Assembly (NCBI GenBank): GCA_011319805.1
Contig: SJRY01000080.1
Span: 434,001-498,000 of the forward strand
DNA: 64,000 nucleotides
Reading direction: 5' to 3'
Origin: Macrocybe gigantea
Taxonomy: Eukaryota; Basidiomycota; Agaricomycetes; Agaricales; Callistosporiaceae
Shown here in pieces: positions 39,485-52,358 of the stretch. The position numbers and the translations under genes were made by a program. The notes beneath the pieces were generated by a model, which worked only from the letters and a program-made list of their open reading frames with translations, was not told the origin of the DNA and searched no databases. Each line of letters opens with the position of its first letter. The first letter of the stretch is position 1.

Positions 39485-41825
39485 CATGGCTCGTAGCAAA
39501 CGCCGTTCCACTCGCAGCAATCTAACCCTTCTCAAATCCCCTGAGCCCTCTCCTCTTTCGTCCCGTTCGAACACCCCTCTGCCCAAGGATGCATCGGAAC
39601 AGCCGCCTCAGCCTGCCCCAGCAAACGCGGCTACAGATGATTCGTGCCCAGAATGTCCACCCAAGGAATCCAATGCTCTGGACAAGGAGAGCTGGATAAG
39701 ATGCGACGTTTGCAAAGTTTGGTATCACTGGAGATGTGTCGGAAACGGCGGCGATATGGATGCCGTTGACAAATGGTACAGCGAAAGACCCCCCGATTTC
39801 ACCCCGCATCGTTATTTAACACCTGCGTTTCTAGGTACTGCAAGGCATGCCTAGCCGCTGACCCCTCCCGCACAATCACATTTAAAGCACCTACTCGCCG
39901 GTCCTTCCGCAAGAGGACCCAGCGCGATTACGCCAACCTGCATGCTGGTGTCGAATCCGACCCTAAGCGTTGGTTGCGGATGATGGAAGGCAAGACCCTC
40001 AAGGACCATTCCTTCAAATTGATGAAGGGGGCCGATGTTGGTCTGGAATGGCTTGAAGAGGACGACACTGCAATGACTGAACCTATCCTGATCGAGAGTC
40101 CCGAAGGCCTTGGAATGAGAGTGCCTCCATCCGACTTCACCGTCGACGACGTGACTAGAATTGTAGGAGAGGTCACACCTCTGGAAGTAATCGGTAGGCC
40201 TGTTCTACAGCCCGTAAACTCACCCCTTTCCATGTTCTAATGCGGCTGTAGACGTCGCTACTCAGTCTACCTCTTCCGGATGGACGTTGGGAAAGTGGAA
40301 CGAATACTTCAACATGGACCCTTCCTCCCGTGACAAAACGCTGAATGTAATATCGTTGGAGATATCAGGCACTCCCTTGTCAGATATGATTTTACCTCCA
40401 AGGCTTGTCAGGGAGTTGGACTGGGTCGAGAATTTCTGGCCAAGCACGAGAAAAGGCAAGGGGCATGCCTATCCAAAGTCCAGCTATACTGTCTTATGGG
40501 CGTCGCCAATGCCTGGACGGTGAGCATCTTTCTGGCTTGCGATTTCCGCCGTGCCGCTGTCTCAATGATGAAATAGGATTGGCATATCGATTTTGCGGGA
40601 TCTTCGGTCTATTATCACATTCTACGTGGAGCCAAGGCTCGTGTTCAGGCCGTATCTTGCACTGAGACTTTAACCTTTCCTCTGCTAGGTTTTCTATTTC
40701 ATCCGGCCTACGTCAGAGAATCTCTCTGCCTACGAAAGATGGTCAGGCTCAGAACTTCAAAACCAATCATGGCTTGGGGATTTGGTAGACGAGGTATTCA
40801 AGGTGGAATTAACGGCGGGCAACACCATGATTATCCCGACTGGTTGGATTCATGCTGTGGTGAGTTGAGTTGATTTTCCTTACCGACTTGGGGAATCAAA
40901 TGTCATCTCGAACCTCGTCAGCATACGCCTGTCGATACTTTGGTCTTTGGCGGGAATTTCCTACATTCGTACAATGTACCAACACGTAAGAAAGGGTCCT
41001 GCTTAGGTCTTTGTATCCTGCTGATGCTATTACTTTTTTTTCTTTTTTTTTTTTTAAAAAAGAACTACGAGTTCGAAACATCGAAATCGCAACGCAGGTT
41101 CCAAAGAAATTTAGGTTTCCCATGTTCTCCAAGTACGTTGCTTAATGCCAAGCACCGCGTGTTATTGACGGTTGGACATATATAGGCTCTGTTGGTATGT
41201 GGGTGATAAATACCTTCGGGATATAAAGGGCGGGACGAGCTTTTCGCATCGTGTGCTGACATCGGTGTCCGCTTTGGCGGATTTTCTCGTCACCGAGGCG
41301 CGCATCTTGGAGCATGGGAGCGAACAGGCAAGAAGAGAAGTGAAAGAACAAATACCGGGGGACAGGGTGAAGGACGCACCGGCAATGGCAAGAGAGCTTC
41401 GATGGCGGGCAAGGCTTGCGGCTGGATACTCGAGCGACGACGAAATGGTTTGGGGTGCTAATCCGAAGAGGAAGGATGCGTCGTATCATAACAGCAACGG
41501 AGTGAAACGCAGGCGCGTCGATTCGGCAAGCCCATTTGGCGGTGATGAGCCGGTCCGCTTCAAGAACTTCCAGCCGAAAAACTGGGACAAGGTAGTGGAG
41601 GATCGGAAAGAGGAAGGGTTGGGTTTACGGAAGATGCGACGACCCAAGGACGAGGAAGGGTGGGTGGAAGAATGGATGAACGATGCAAGGATAGATGATG
41701 AAGAGGGGTCGGAGGCTGAGACGCGGCGAGTGATGGAGAAGACTGTGCGAGTACGGCGGACGATACGAGGAGTGGAACGACAGCAAATCGAACGAACGGT
41801 GGAAGAATGGACGTGGGTCAAGTAA
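39485..41825 (+). CDS. PHD-JmjC histone lysine demethylase (JHDM1/KDM2-like)
   Basis: Fe(II)/2-oxoglutarate-dependent demethylase, probably of H3K36. The start at 39485 is [20 protein letters not shown]. The N-terminal PHD finger ([32 protein letters not shown], then CKAC) precedes the JmjC domain. The JmjC iron ligands are visible as H-x-D in [17 protein letters not shown] and the later His in [34 protein letters not shown] lies between them. The C-terminal part is charged ([20 protein letters not shown]) and ends VEEWTWVK. About ten introns; one near 41043-41061 holds a T13A6 tract. All key residues are present. Confidence 0.94.
41043..41061. repeat. T13A6 tract inside a JHDM1 intron
   Basis: Thirteen T followed directly by six A within a long intron. 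The T-run lies just before an exon and may serve as an extended polypyrimidine tract. Confidence 0.8.
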
Positions 41826-41882
41826 TGTAACTGTACTTACTGTATTACTTATTGACTGTGGGAAATATCACTTCAAGTTGTC

Positions 41883-44133
41883 ATGAGCACCACTCCTCCT
41901 CCTCTTCCTACCTCCATGTCTGATATAAATCCTACCGGTACAGACGTTCGTCCGTCGCGTCCCAGCTATCATTCACAGACTCTCTATCATGGCGAACCAC
42001 TATCTAGAGCGCCTCCATTGGGAGCAATCACCGACGACCATGATCCAGAGCTCAGACCACCGCCGGGTACGCGTCGATCAGCGACTGTCCCATCCATATC
42101 TCACCGTATTCCTGCTATCCACAGCAATCGCCCTCATGCAGCAAAATAATCGCTCCGTCCCATCCTTGCCGTCCGAGAGGCAACCCCAACATGATGGCGA
42201 GACTCACCCACCGGCCGTGCCATTCGATCCAACGAGCACCCTCGATCAGTTTTCTGCCCTGCACATCACCGAGTCCCATCCCCGTGCCATGAATCCAAGG
42301 CATGCAGCCGACCCCATACCACGTGTCGGGTCCTCGATGTCTATGCGATCAACGCAACCGAACCAACATGCATCCCGCCCGCGAAACGCCCACACGCTTC
42401 CACCAGGTCCTGCACACCCGCTCAGCACTTCATTTCCATCCGAAGATGCCACGGCCAACGCGTACGCTGCTGTTCCGGACGCATTCCACGACGGCGACTA
42501 CGCGTCACTCTATAGTCAGGACGATCTGTCGACGAACTACAGCTCCCCGGAGAGCATCACTTTCCCGCCCAATGGGCCCGCTTATCCTCACCAACAATGG
42601 CAGCCCCGTCCACAAGAATACAATCCCCTTTATGCCGCAGCATCCAACGTTTTAGGTATGGCCCCTCCTCCAGGTCCGTCTACAACACCAGTCCCTTATC
42701 CACCTGCGCCTGGTGCGGGCTACGGAGCTGAATATCCCCCATACACAAATAATCAACCCTCACACCCGAATGTGGGACAACCAGGACCATATGGGGGGCC
42801 CTCGGCTAATCAGTCGTACTCGTCCTATTCTACACCGGCTCCCTCGACTCTCACATCACCCGAAAGAGAGTTTGAAACCCGCCCATCCCTGCACCGTTCT
42901 GGCACTTCGGCATCAGTTTCACTTGCGACACATAAAACGAAGGCAGTGGATCTCGCAGCACCTCCCTACACCAAAGAGTACATAGATCAATACCGGCAAC
43001 GCATCAAGGCGGATCCGGATCCAGAAGCTCATTTTCTGTATGCCAAATATCTCATTGACGCAGCGAAGAAGATTCGGACGACAGCCAAGGACCAACGTGC
43101 TGGGAAAAAGTACAGCGAGGTCCTCATTGCCGAATCTCTCAAGGTTATGCGGCGATTGGCTACACAAGGGGAGGCCTATGCAGAAGCCCAGTTCTTCCTA
43201 GCCAACTGCCATGGCACAGGTGCCCTTGGTCTCCAAGTTGACCACGAACGCGCCTATCATCTGTACCTGCAGGCGGCCAAGCAAAACCATCCAGCCGCAT
43301 GTTATCGTGTGGCCGTTTGTAACGAGATTGGCGCGGGAACGAGGAAAGAGCCGCCTAGAGCAGCTGCATTCTATCGAAAGGCCGCATCGTTGGGAGACAC
43401 GCCCGCGATGTACAAACTAGGCATGATCCTTTTGAATGGGTCGCTTGGCGAGCAGAAGAATCCTCGTGAAGCCATCACCTGGCTGAGACGCGCAGCAGAG
43501 CAAGCGGACGAAGAAAATCCTCACGCTTTGCACGAGCTGGGTCTTTTGCACGAGTCCCCCACCTCGCAGCTGGTACCTCACGATCCGATTCTCGCGAAAA
43601 ATCTCTTTACGCAAGCAGCGCAACTTGGCTATACCCCGTCGCAGTATAAACTGGGCCAATGCTACGAGTATGGGACGTTGACGTGCCCGATGGACCCACG
43701 ACGGTCTATAGCGTGGTATACGAAGGCTGCGGAAAAAGGTGACCCTGAAGCTGAGCTCGCCCTTAGCGGGTGGTATCTCACAGGCAGCGAGGGCGTCCTC
43801 AAGCAGAGCGACTCCGAGGCGTATCTGTGGGCGCGTCGGGCGGCGAACAAGGGGCTGAGCAAGGCAGAATATGCGGTTGGCTACTATGCGGAAGTGGGGA
43901 TCGGGATTAAACAGGACGTTGATTTTGCGAAGCGGTGGTACATGAGAGCTGCAGGTGAGTTGCAGTGAGACTTTCACCTCCTGGCGAGCGATGGTTGATA
44001 CTAGATAACAACAGCTCAGGGCAACAAACGAGCGATGAACAGACTGACGGAGATGAAGCGAATGGGGAACAAGCGAGCAAACGCGTCTCGTCCGACGCGA
44101 CAGGACGCGAAGGACGAGTGTGTGATATGCTAA
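41883..44133 (+). CDS. Sel1-repeat chitin synthase activator Skt5/Chs4
   Basis: Regulator that recruits and activates a class of chitin synthase at growth sites. The N-terminal ~290 residues are Pro/Ser/Tyr-rich and disordered. From TKEYIDQYRQRIKADPDPEA onward there are tandem Sel1-like repeats (for example AEAQFFLANCHGTGALGL, AACYRVAVCNEIGAGT, AMYKLGMILLNGSLGE and AEYAVGYYAEVGIGI). An apparent frame change near 42100 resolves as a 58-nt intron at 42067-42124. The last intron (43955-44014) joins RAA to QGNKRAMNRLTEMKRMGNK and ends in CVIC, a CaaX prenylation motif matching the CaaX tail of yeast Chs4. An acceptor 10 nt upstream (44004) would remove that tail. Confidence 0.92.
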
Positions 44134-44169
44134 TATAAATAGGCACAAATATCATGTGGTTGGCTGATT

Positions 44170-44958
44170 ATGTCATACGCACAACCAAGCTTGAGCATGG
44201 CCACCAAAAAGTCTGAAGAAACCGGAGACGTACACTACCATGTCTGTCGACCATTCTCGACGCTGCTCACGATAGATTACAGGTCTCTCTGCTCGAGTAT
44301 CTTGACCTCTCTCAGCTCAATTGTCTCAATGAGTCGCCTAGCCAACCGTTCAAGCCGATCGTGGCATCCAAGGCGAGGAACACTTCGGACAGCTATTTGC
44401 TGAGCGATGCAGACGAACAGCTGCTGTTGAACATTCCGGTGCGCCATGCATCGCAACAAGGCCCGGCGTTGTCGCCCATCTGCATCTGATCGCAGTTCAA
44501 CCAAGCGGTTCGCATCCGCTCCATCCTGATCCAATCCAAAGACGCGGAACATGCACCCAAGAAAATCAAGCTATTCACAAATCGCCCGAACGCAGGATTT
44601 GAAGACGTGGAGGATGCTGAGGAGCCCGCGGTGGCTCAGATCATCACGCTTTCCGAATCGGACGTCACCTTGGGAAAGCCGATAGCACTGCGATACGTAA
44701 GATTCCAGACGATCAATAGTCTGCATGCAAGTTGCCGATCTCGGAGCTCGTTTTGTCCAATCGACACTTATGATCTGGCTTCCAGATATTTGTGGCATCG
44801 AATCAAGGAGATGCTAGCGAAACCAGGATTGACGCCTTGGACGTCTTTGGTGTGCCCGTTGAGTACGTCGTAGCCACCACTATTGTCGTCCTGAGTCTCA
44901 CAGATGAAACGACAGGACGACGAAGGACCTGAGCGGTCTGAGGAAACAGGATGATTGA
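44170..44958 (+). CDS. PITH-domain protein (proteasome-interacting thioredoxin-like C-terminal domain)
   Basis: Small cytosolic/nuclear protein made almost only of a PITH domain, known in other species to bind the 26S proteasome. Spliced reading is MATKKSEETGD then VSLLEYLDLSQLNCLNESPS, with LLSDADEQLLLNIPFNQAVR, IRSILIQSKDAEHAPKKIKL, RPNAGFEDVEDAEE, RYVRFQTINSLHIFVASNQG, ALDVFGVPVE and the end LSGLRKQDD. There is no thioredoxin domain in front, unlike TXNL1, so it is the PITHD1 type. The start is at 44170 or at the in-frame ATG at 44197. The intron at 44727-44785 has a GC donor with perfect GCAAGT consensus. Confidence 0.92.
44727..44785 (+). other. GC-AG intron in the PITH gene
   Basis: The donor CAT|GCAAGT and acceptor TTCCAG|ATA join INSLH to IFVASNQGD, as the PITH family requires. 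The 59-nt intron has no usable GT donor in the right phase. Confidence 0.85.
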
Positions 44959-45069
44959 CCGAGATAGACGGACAAGAAAAAATGTTGTAGTGAATTATCT
45001 CATGTCTTGTGATCGGAATTTCGTGTCCTCCGTAAACTCTCCGTCTCTTTCTTGCACGGCTCGCCTGGG

Positions 45070-46392
45070 ATGCCGCTGCTTGTCGTCTACAACCCCGTCT
45101 GCGGCGACGGCTCGGCCCAATCTTTAGTGGCTGATCATATACAACCTCTGCTCGAAAAGAGGCACCGCGTCGCCGATAAAATAGTCGCCACAGAACGCCC
45201 AGGACATGCGGGCGAGATCGTAAGGGATTTCGTACAAAACATTCAAGAGGATGCCGACGTCTCCTTGATTCTGTGCTCGGGCGATGGTACTCTGCACGAA
45301 ATCATCAATTCCATGGCTTCCGTCACCCCGCAAGCCGGTTCTCCGTTCCTGCCACGGCTCAATATAGCGCTCGTTCCCTGCGGCACCGCCAATGCTTTAT
45401 ACTCTTCCATCTTCTCTAATAGGTCCACTGGCGCACAGCATGGCTCGTTGCAATACAAGCTGCAGTCCATCGATGCTTATCTCCGTCCTGACAGTCTGAC
45501 CATCCCTTTGACTTTGGCCATCACGACCCTTTCGCACCACCCGGCAGCGAGGCTACGTCCACAAGCCATTGTTTCCAGCGTCGTCACATCAACGTCTCTG
45601 CATGCACATATCCTCCGTGATTCCGAGAGCCTAAGAAAGGAGATTCCAGGAATCGATAGGTCGGGCAGTTTCTCATCTCCACTCATTACATCTTTTCCGA
45701 CCAAGTGTTTTTTCAGATTCAAATTGGCCGCTGAAAAAAACAGCACGAAATGGTATCAGGGATCAGTCAAACTCCTTCCGGCCGCCCAGGCCCGCGTCGT
45801 GCAGATATATGATCCCGCAACGAAACGCCTGGTCGATCATCCAGATTCGCATCCGGCGGAACCGATCATCGATCTGGATGGCCCCTTTGCGTATTTTCTT
45901 TCAACGACTAATGTTGACCGGCTGGAGCCCACATTCAGAATTGCTCCTCTTGCCTCAGCGATACCCCGGCAGAGGCGACATGCGATGTCGTGATCATACG
46001 ACCGATGAGGGATCCAACCCTATCTGTCGACATTCCTAGCGCCCGACAGACTTTCCGACAGAAACTATGGGCCACCATGAAGGCCGCTTACGACGACGGG
46101 CGCCATATTGATCTTCGGTATGCCGAAGACGGGCAACTTGATTTTACTGGAGATGGCCTACCAGTTGTCGAATACATTCGCTGCGGAGGATGGGAGTGGT
46201 TTCCCGTGAGTTCTAAATACTTGTTTCAGCGCACCTGGTCTAAACGTAGCCGTACTTCAGGACGATGAAGACGAAGATGCAAGACTTTTGTGTTCCGATG
46301 GATCGTTGGTTTGGATCGAGCCAGGTGGAAGGGCGGTCTGCTCGGCCGCCAGACCGCAAAACAATCAGACAGGGTTTGCAGTGTATGCATAG
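45070..46392 (+). CDS. Diacylglycerol kinase-catalytic-domain protein (sphingoid/lipid kinase-like)
   Basis: ATP-dependent lipid kinase fold. MPLLVVYNPVCGDGSAQSLV contains the N-terminal strand and glycine-rich loop, followed by LILCSGDGTLHEIINSM with the nucleotide-binding GDG motif and VPCGTANALYSSIF. The C-terminal lobe has KCFFRFKLAAEKNSTKW, LDGPFAYFLSTTNVDRLEP, CDVVIIRPMRDPTLSVD and GWEWFP, and ends TGFAVYA. It lacks C1 or PH domains, so it is a short stand-alone form. The frame shifts between IAPLASAIP and AEATCDVVII at the C4 run 45964-45967; one extra C restores it. The substrate (diacylglycerol, ceramide or sphingoid base) cannot be told. Confidence 0.85.
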
Positions 46393-46528
46393 AAGGATTT
46401 TTTTTCCCTTTTGGAGCATCTGTCAAGCACTTCTTTTTCCCTCCGTGACGACTGGCTCGACACGAGAATGCCGATACGACGAGCAAGTTGTTGTTCTCAA
46501 TTCGAGTCTATATCCATGTGTGTAGATT

Positions 46529-47493
<965 letters not shown>

Positions 47494-47494
<1 letters not shown>

Positions 47495-47718
47495 CAGGGA
47501 TTCGTTTTTTCCTTATGCTGCGGAGGAACAAGAGGGTGATCTAACTGGCGAGGTCTCTGGGAGGCAGGGGCAGAGCTTTCTCTGCTCTTGACGACGTAGA
47601 AGAATGCGAAAAAGGAGGTGAGTGACACGGCGGCGAGGACGAACGGATTGGGCGCGTTGCGATTCATAAAAAGAGGTGATGGCTGCTCGCTCGCTTGTTG
47701 AACGCGCCTTTCGATCAT
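47494..47718 (-). CDS. Small single-pass membrane protein ORF (57-74 aa)
   Basis: A short ORF directly upstream of the UMP kinase on the same strand. The more natural start may be 47666 (MNRNAPNPFVLAAVSLTSFF), giving 57 residues; an upstream in-frame ATG at 47718 gives 74. One hydrophobic segment, PFVLAAVSLTSFFAFFYVV, is flanked by a short N-terminus and a polar tail (KSRESSAPASQRPRQLDHPL). That layout is common in small mitochondrial inner-membrane proteins, but localisation is inference. Its TGA shares bases with the UMP kinase ATG. The 47718 start lies only 4 bp from the divergent NUP37 ATG (47723), which favours the shorter form. Family not recognised. Confidence 0.6.
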
Positions 47719-47722
47719 CTCG

Positions 47723-49122
47723 ATGGACCTTCAGCACGTCCACCCAACCCAGGTCCACGTCGTCCGCGCATGCCCCCACGACGACGCCCTCGACCTTCTC
47801 GCAGTCGCCGGTGACCACACAGTTCAAGTCATACTCATTGCAAGCCCCTTCTGACCAATCTCTTTTCTGTCGAGCGACTGACCTTTTCGCATCTCTCAGA
47901 ACGAGAACTCCTGCCGGCCTTTGGCATCTTTTCATATAGGCACCAGAATTACAGCCCTGGCATGGTCTTCCAAAACAACATCCCCCACGTCCAGCGACCA
48001 GTGGATCATCGAGTACGTCCATACTCGACCTCGCTTTTCCAGACGAAAGTCAAATCTAGCTGAAGACTCGCTGCCGCAGCTGTGGACTTTGGTCTCCATC
48101 TCCTCACCAAGTCATTTGATGCTTCAGAGTATGCATTTCCTTTTGGCGGCGGGCTGAGCGGCCACCATGGTAAAATTAACGACATGACTTTCTGTGGTGG
48201 GCGAGGCGAAGACGGTGCCAGATATGTCGCAACTGCGTCTGGTGAGTATTCTCGGCTATCCCTGGTCAACTAACAGCGATGTTCACTCCCCTCCTAGATG
48301 ACAAAATGCTGATGGTGTGGGATCTCCATCCGACTGTGAACATTCCTTCCAGCGACCCGTCGCCAGATTCAGACGCAATGTCCCCCGCCCCCCGCCCACA
48401 ACCTACTGCCTACGTCATTCCATTTGCTTATCCGCTTACCGCCATAAGCTCCCATCCGTTGTCCAGCAAGGAGTTTCTGGTCACGGATTGCCGTGGGTCT
48501 ATATTCGTGACGGATTGGAGATCGGATCCCGATGACTATTCGTCAAACAGTCTAAGGCATTCTAATCTTCTCGAACTCATCGAACCCCAAGCGCTGTCTC
48601 ACAATTACGCGGGTGGCGCTGCACATTGGGCCGGTTCCGCCGCTTGGCGGAGGGATACGCCTGATATGTGAGTCCCGTTCTTTGCGACGTCATCTTTGCC
48701 AACACTTGCTTGCGGCAGCATTGGAGCCGTCTATGGTCCCAGATATTCCATTTGGGATGTCGCAAATCTACGTGGCGGGAAGCCCACTGCAGCTGGTATA
48801 TGTTTCCCGGAAGGCGGTCAGTATTTCAGGTAAGCTTACCCAGGTGATAGAGTATAACGGTCAATGAACCTTCTGCAACACCCTTAGGTGGTGTCAAACC
48901 TACCCGGACTTCTTTGCTATATCCACGGGATCGCCGAATAAGGGTGCCATCATTCACGTCCACAACACGAATTATGTGAATGCGCCTCCGACTGTCTTCA
49001 CCATTCAGCCACGCCCTCACTTTGTCAATGACTTTGACTTCATGTCGATGCGCGGAATCCCTCGGATAGCTGCGGCAGTCGGCCGGACAATCTATATATT
49101 TTATATTGGTGTAGAGTCTTAG
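47723..49122 (+). CDS. WD40-repeat nucleoporin, Nup37-like
   Basis: WD40 beta-propeller of about 370 residues. The start MDLQHVHPTQVHVVRACPHD leads into DALDLLAVAGDHTVQ, FHIGTRITALAWSS, SDQWIIELAAAAVDFGLHLL, GGLSGHHGKINDMTFCGG, ARYVATASDDKMLMVWDLHP, EFLVTDCRGSIFVTDW and AISTGSPNKGAIIHVHNTNY. The FHIG-TRITALAWS and VDFGLHLL segments match fungal Nup37, a component of the Nup107-160 complex. Family assignment is good but not certain, because WD40 proteins are many. Four introns join in frame. It ends 147 bp from the stop of the convergent transcription factor gene. Confidence 0.82.
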
Positions 49123-49268
49123 TATCAAAAATTACATGACATTGACTTTAAGACCACATCTCAATATTTCAGACGAAAAATGAATCACAAAAGGGGACTA
49201 CGAAAATAAGACTCAGAATAAGGAGAGTACAGTAATATATGCAGAAGGCAACGACCCGAAGAAACTGG

Positions 49269-52200
49269 TCAAGCAAATGACACAACGACGGGAATGGGTT
49301 TCTTTGAAAAGTTATTGTCCGTAGCCAGGCTGCGAAAGGGAAGGTACATGGTGAAAGGGCATGTGGCCTTGCTGAGGGGATGTATGGCGTCAATGTATGG
49401 CGCATTTCGGTGATCATTTTGACCAGATCCCACGCCATGACTTTCACTCGTTTCGCCAAAGCCCAATTCAATGAACATGTGTCTCCAATAATGTGCGTCT
49501 TGCTCCGATGCATGATGGGGAAATGCAGGCATGCAGTTGACGTGGGCTGCAGGGATGCTTGCGCTCCCTGGAATTCCAGCTTTCATCTGGAAACTTGCGT
49601 AAACATTTTCATGCGCAGGTGCTTGAGGGTGAGCTGGCAGATGTGGCGATGCGGGGAAATGGAAAGACTGCTCGTGAGCTTGCTGTACTTGATGGGGATA
49701 AACTGGCGCCAATGGCTGCATCATGTGGCCGTTAGTCGGTCCTGGAAAAGGAAAACCTAAGCGTGGTCCAATTTGCGATTGATCGAGAAATATTGAAATT
49801 TTACCTCCCAACCGGGGATCAATCGGCATGCCAATTTCGTGGCGCTCTCGCTCGTTTCGCCGGACTTTGAAAACGTCGTTATTAACGAGACTGCGTAAGA
49901 AGCGGGCGTGGCAGGCAGCTGAAGTTGAGGAGGCGTTGTCATACGCATCCGCGGTTGAAGCAATAAGGGAATGGATCTCCCGGGCAGTAGTTTCATTGAT
50001 GTGTGCGCAGGTGTTCGATCCCCTTAGAAGCTGTGGCATCATGTGAGTCAAAGTCCTAGGACACCGAGGGGAGACCGGCTACCTTCAACAGAAACACAGC
50101 TGAATATGCGGACATAACCAGGATAGATTCCTGCCCGTATCGCTGTGACATGCATGAGTAAGAGCAGCGTCAGTATGGTAAAACATGAAGGAGCACCAAC
50201 CAACATGCCCATACTCGCAAAGTCTTCGCAAACAATCCGCAACGAGTCCATGGCGCTTGTGCAGCAAGCATTGTGAGCATGGAGACTTGAATTCTGAAAT
50301 TCGATACGTCACGTCACGAACTAGGCAGGAAGAATAATTAGCACACGGACCGATGACATGGTCGATTGTATCCCAAAGCTATTCAAAAAAGCCTAACATA
50401 AAGGCGGAAGAAGCTCAAGAACGATGAGTGGAACTTTTCACCACCAGCTGAAGAATGAACAATTAGTGCCGGGGCACAGGGGAGACATGCAACATACCCC
50501 TTTCCATTTCGTGTTGCCATGTTTCAGCCCACTCTGTCAGTTTGGCATTGCAGGTGCGCAGCACAACCTCGTAGTTCACGTCGTGATGAGCACCAGGCCC
50601 AGCTCCCTTGTATGCATTGAAAACTTCGGTATTTTCGGACTGAAAGGACATGAACAATAGGTCAACATACAGACGCCATAGACATACCGCAATGCGCCTC
50701 AAAGATACGAAGGATGCCACAATGACATCTTCCGGGCGTATGATGGAGCCTCCCTTTTCGTGCCAGGTGACAGAATGTCGAATCAGGTCATCTTCAGGTA
50801 ACATCCAGTGTCGCCCGGTTTGGGTACTAAGGCTGCGATCATGAACAAAGAGAACCAAGTAAGTTCTTTCGCGATTCCTCCTCTCTAACAATTGGAAATC
50901 AGTTTCATTAGGAGGAGGGCTCGAGACGTATTTATTGAGCCCTAATTCGACGGCCATTCGACAAGCCTGTAAGAAGAACGTGGTTACCACTGACTCAGGT
51001 GACACAAGAAATCTACACACGTATCCTATGTAGGTCCACGTACGCTGAAGGAAGAGGGATGAGGTGACCGATTACAACAGCAAAGAAAAACAGCACATAC
51101 ATTATCGTCCGGTTCTTTCCAGTATGTGAGGCAAGCAAAGGCTTGAACAACCTCGACTCGTTTCCAAGCTTCCGCGAAGGCCCTGATCGCAAATTCATTG
51201 GCCAGTTTTTGGCATTGCTTATACATTTCTGGGCGAAAGAATTTGGCTCCGGCCATGATGAGCGTGGTGAAAAGGAATGGGCACTTTGATCGAACATAGG
51301 AAACAGAATGCAGGGCTGGGTCAAAGAGATTGATAAAGGGGTTCAAACGGAGGAAAATGAGGTCAAAGAGTAACTTTGCATCTTCCTCAGTAATCAGCCC
51401 TGCAGTAATAGGATCATCCAAGCCGCTTGGGATGGGAGCGACACGAGATTGAGGGGTCGGAAGAGTATTTGAGCGATTTGGAAGATTGACTGTAGATGGC
51501 GTTTCTTCAGGATTAAGTATAGTGCGGAAAAAGGAATTGCGTTGATTTTCCCTTCGTATGAGTTTCTCGGGGAACATAGTTTCTCCGTTGCGATCTGCAT
51601 CTTCGTCATCGTCGTCAATAGGGAGAGGGCGACCTGAAGCGGAAGAGGCGTAGCCGGAGGTGCCGTGATAGTTCGATAAATTAAGCGGGGGCAATTCGTT
51701 GGACGGAAAATGAGTGTTAGAAGGGCCATAGTTACTGTCCGCGGATGGTAAAGAAGAGTAGCGTGGATCCTGAGAAGGATGGCGAAGTTCCGCGCTTGAG
51801 TATGAGGCCTCAGCTGATTGCGATTTCAATTTCGCGCTGTTAAGACCTTTCTCAAGCCGGCGAAGCATCTTGGATGCTTCTGACAATCTGAAGCGAATGA
51901 GACGAACGTCAGAAATGATGTAAAAAATGCAAGGAAGAGGCCATACTTGGAGCCTGGCTTACGACCACGGCGATGCTTTTCAAATACACATCTAGCAAAA
52001 AAAAAAAAAAAAAAATAATTGTGTGAGAAGGGCGTCAGTCAAAAGCGGCGATAGAGTGATGACATACTCTACATTGGCGCGCTTGCAGCGTTGGCACTGC
52101 TTTTGACCGTCTTCTGCCCCAACACACTTCATCTGGGTAAGGAGAAAGGGGGGCAGAAACTATAGAAAGAGAGAGAAGGGGAAAAAAAAAAGAAAAATAC

Positions 52201-52358
52201 CTTAGCAGCGCGACAGACGGTGCAGGCGCGGGCACCCCGAACGACGGGAGGCTTGGGAGGACTGAGAGAGGGAAAGACATGACCAACTATATGCAAGTGG
52301 GAGAGGAAGGCACATACGCGGATTTGTTTTCTTGGATAGGTTCGGTTTGTAAATCCAT
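49269..52358 (-). CDS. Zn2Cys6 transcription factor with fungal-specific middle homology domain
   Basis: Nuclear regulator. The start at 52358 reads MDLQTEPIQENKSAPPKPPV. The zinc cluster RACTVCRAAKMKC, QCQRCKRANVEC has C-x2-C-x6-C-x9-C-x2-C-x6-C spacing and is followed by FEKHRRGRKPGSK and a leucine-containing helix (EASKMLRRLEKGLNSAKL). The middle homology region contains LIFLRLNPFINLFDPALHSV, FLFTTLIMAGAKFFRPEMY, ACRMAVELGLNKYVSSPPPN and RERTYLVLFVHDRSLSTQTG. The C-terminus is Pro/His-rich with YWRHMFIELGFGE near the end. The intron splitting the zinc cluster before its last Cys carries a 19-base homopolymer. Target genes unknown. Confidence 0.9.
51997..52015. repeat. A19 tract in intron of the Zn2Cys6 factor
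   Basis: Nineteen A on the plus strand, which is poly-T in the sense of the gene, immediately before the TTTGCTAG acceptor. It acts as a very long polypyrimidine tract. Confidence 0.9.

Noticed and set aside
42067..42124. Apparent frameshift in Skt5 between the N-terminal frame and the Sel1 frame
   Set aside because: A 58-nt GT-AG intron with correct phase explains it fully.
47513..48022. Long minus-strand ORF of 169 codons opposite NUP37
   Set aside because: Composition and position mark it as an antisense shadow of the NUP37 exons and the small membrane ORF.
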